A stretch of DNA of 43,042 nt from CAZSRX01 sp964609675 [NCBI: uncultured Bacteroidota bacterium] (GTDB lineage: Bacteria; CLD3; SB21), in NCBI GenBank assembly GCA_964609675.1, contig CAZSRX010000033.1:1-43042 (forward strand). Direction: 5' to 3'. The notes beneath the pieces are model-generated. The model did not search any database. It saw only the letters and a program-made list of their open reading frames with translations, and was not told the origin of the DNA. Of the stretch, positions 42,928 through 43,042 are shown in pieces. Within the stretch, counting starts at the first letter, position 1. Every line of letters begins with the position of its first letter. Position numbers and translations under genes: made by a program.

Positions 42928-43042
42928 ATGAAACTCAACCCGGAAGTACTCAGGTAATTAGAAACTGATTTAGGCACAGCCAAAACGTTTGAGGATTTGA
43001 TGGGCAAGCATGGCGCCATCAAGTAACTTCTGAAACACACAT
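42928..43042 (+). pseudogene. IS256-type transposase N-terminus, decayed, cut by window end
   Basis: From ATG 42928 the frame reads MKLNPEVLR, stop, LETDLGTAKTFEDLMGKHGAIK, stop. This is the N-terminal pattern of mutator/IS256 transposases with two in-frame TAA codons, at positions where the family has Glu and Lys. A ribosome site (AAGGAA) survives. The rest lies beyond the window. Confidence 0.7.

Overview
The window reads as a chromosome segment of a Gram-negative bacterium from the Fibrobacteres-Chlorobi-Bacteroidetes (FCB) assemblage. Three things point there: the envelope cluster uppS-bamA-skp-skp-lpxD, a secreted protein ending in the NYPNPFNPST-type sorting/FlgD-like tail used by type IX secretion lineages, and a SAM-II riboswitch before metK. 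The phylum cannot be settled from the sequence. No rRNA, tRNA or CRISPR array was seen.

Layout. 0-8.1 kb (minus): a 2652-residue secreted protein built of four WD40 blocks, three beta-helix blocks, CARDB-like domains and a caspase (C14) domain with both catalytic residues. 8.1-11.8 kb (minus): a small secreted protein, aroE, a glycine-zipper lipoprotein, trxB and a four-helix membrane protein. 12.0-13.4 kb (plus): rpmE and prfA. 13.6-15.3 kb (plus): a di-iron metallo-beta-lactamase-fold protein and two small proteins. 15.6-17.7 kb: a sorted repeat protein, an insertion-sequence (IS) remnant and a receiver-like protein.

18.1-24.0 kb is a signalling neighbourhood. It holds a receiver-like protein with a LysM-M15 peptidase, an ECF-like sigma factor with a zinc-type membrane anti-sigma factor, an unrecognised small protein, and a divergently transcribed membrane-anchored TPR-CHAT protease. 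The proximity of a CHAT protease to a sigma/anti-sigma pair suggests, without proving, control by proteolysis.

24.1-29.8 kb is the envelope biogenesis cluster, with a strong terminator just before lpxD. 29.8-43.0 kb is accessory in character. A decayed DDE transposase is followed by metK and an unknown HTH-like gene under a SAM-II riboswitch with promoter and terminator. Next come a ClpB-like fragment, a WYL regulator, and a frameshifted paralogue of the metK partner whose leader resembles a decayed copy of the SAM-II element. A minus-strand operon follows (small proteins, two mini-protein paralogues, RmuC, a Cys protein, an ADP-ribosylglycohydrolase), divergent from an AAA+ ATPase and two small genes. 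The region ends with an internally deleted IS4-like element with intact target duplication, a second WYL regulator, a frameshifted zinc-finger gene and the decayed start of an IS256-type transposase.

The best candidates for undescribed biology are the sigma/anti-sigma/CHAT locus, the giant secreted caspase protein, and the RmuC/ADP-ribosylglycohydrolase/AAA+ island with its paired WYL regulators. All functions are inferred from motifs read by eye; no database search was possible.
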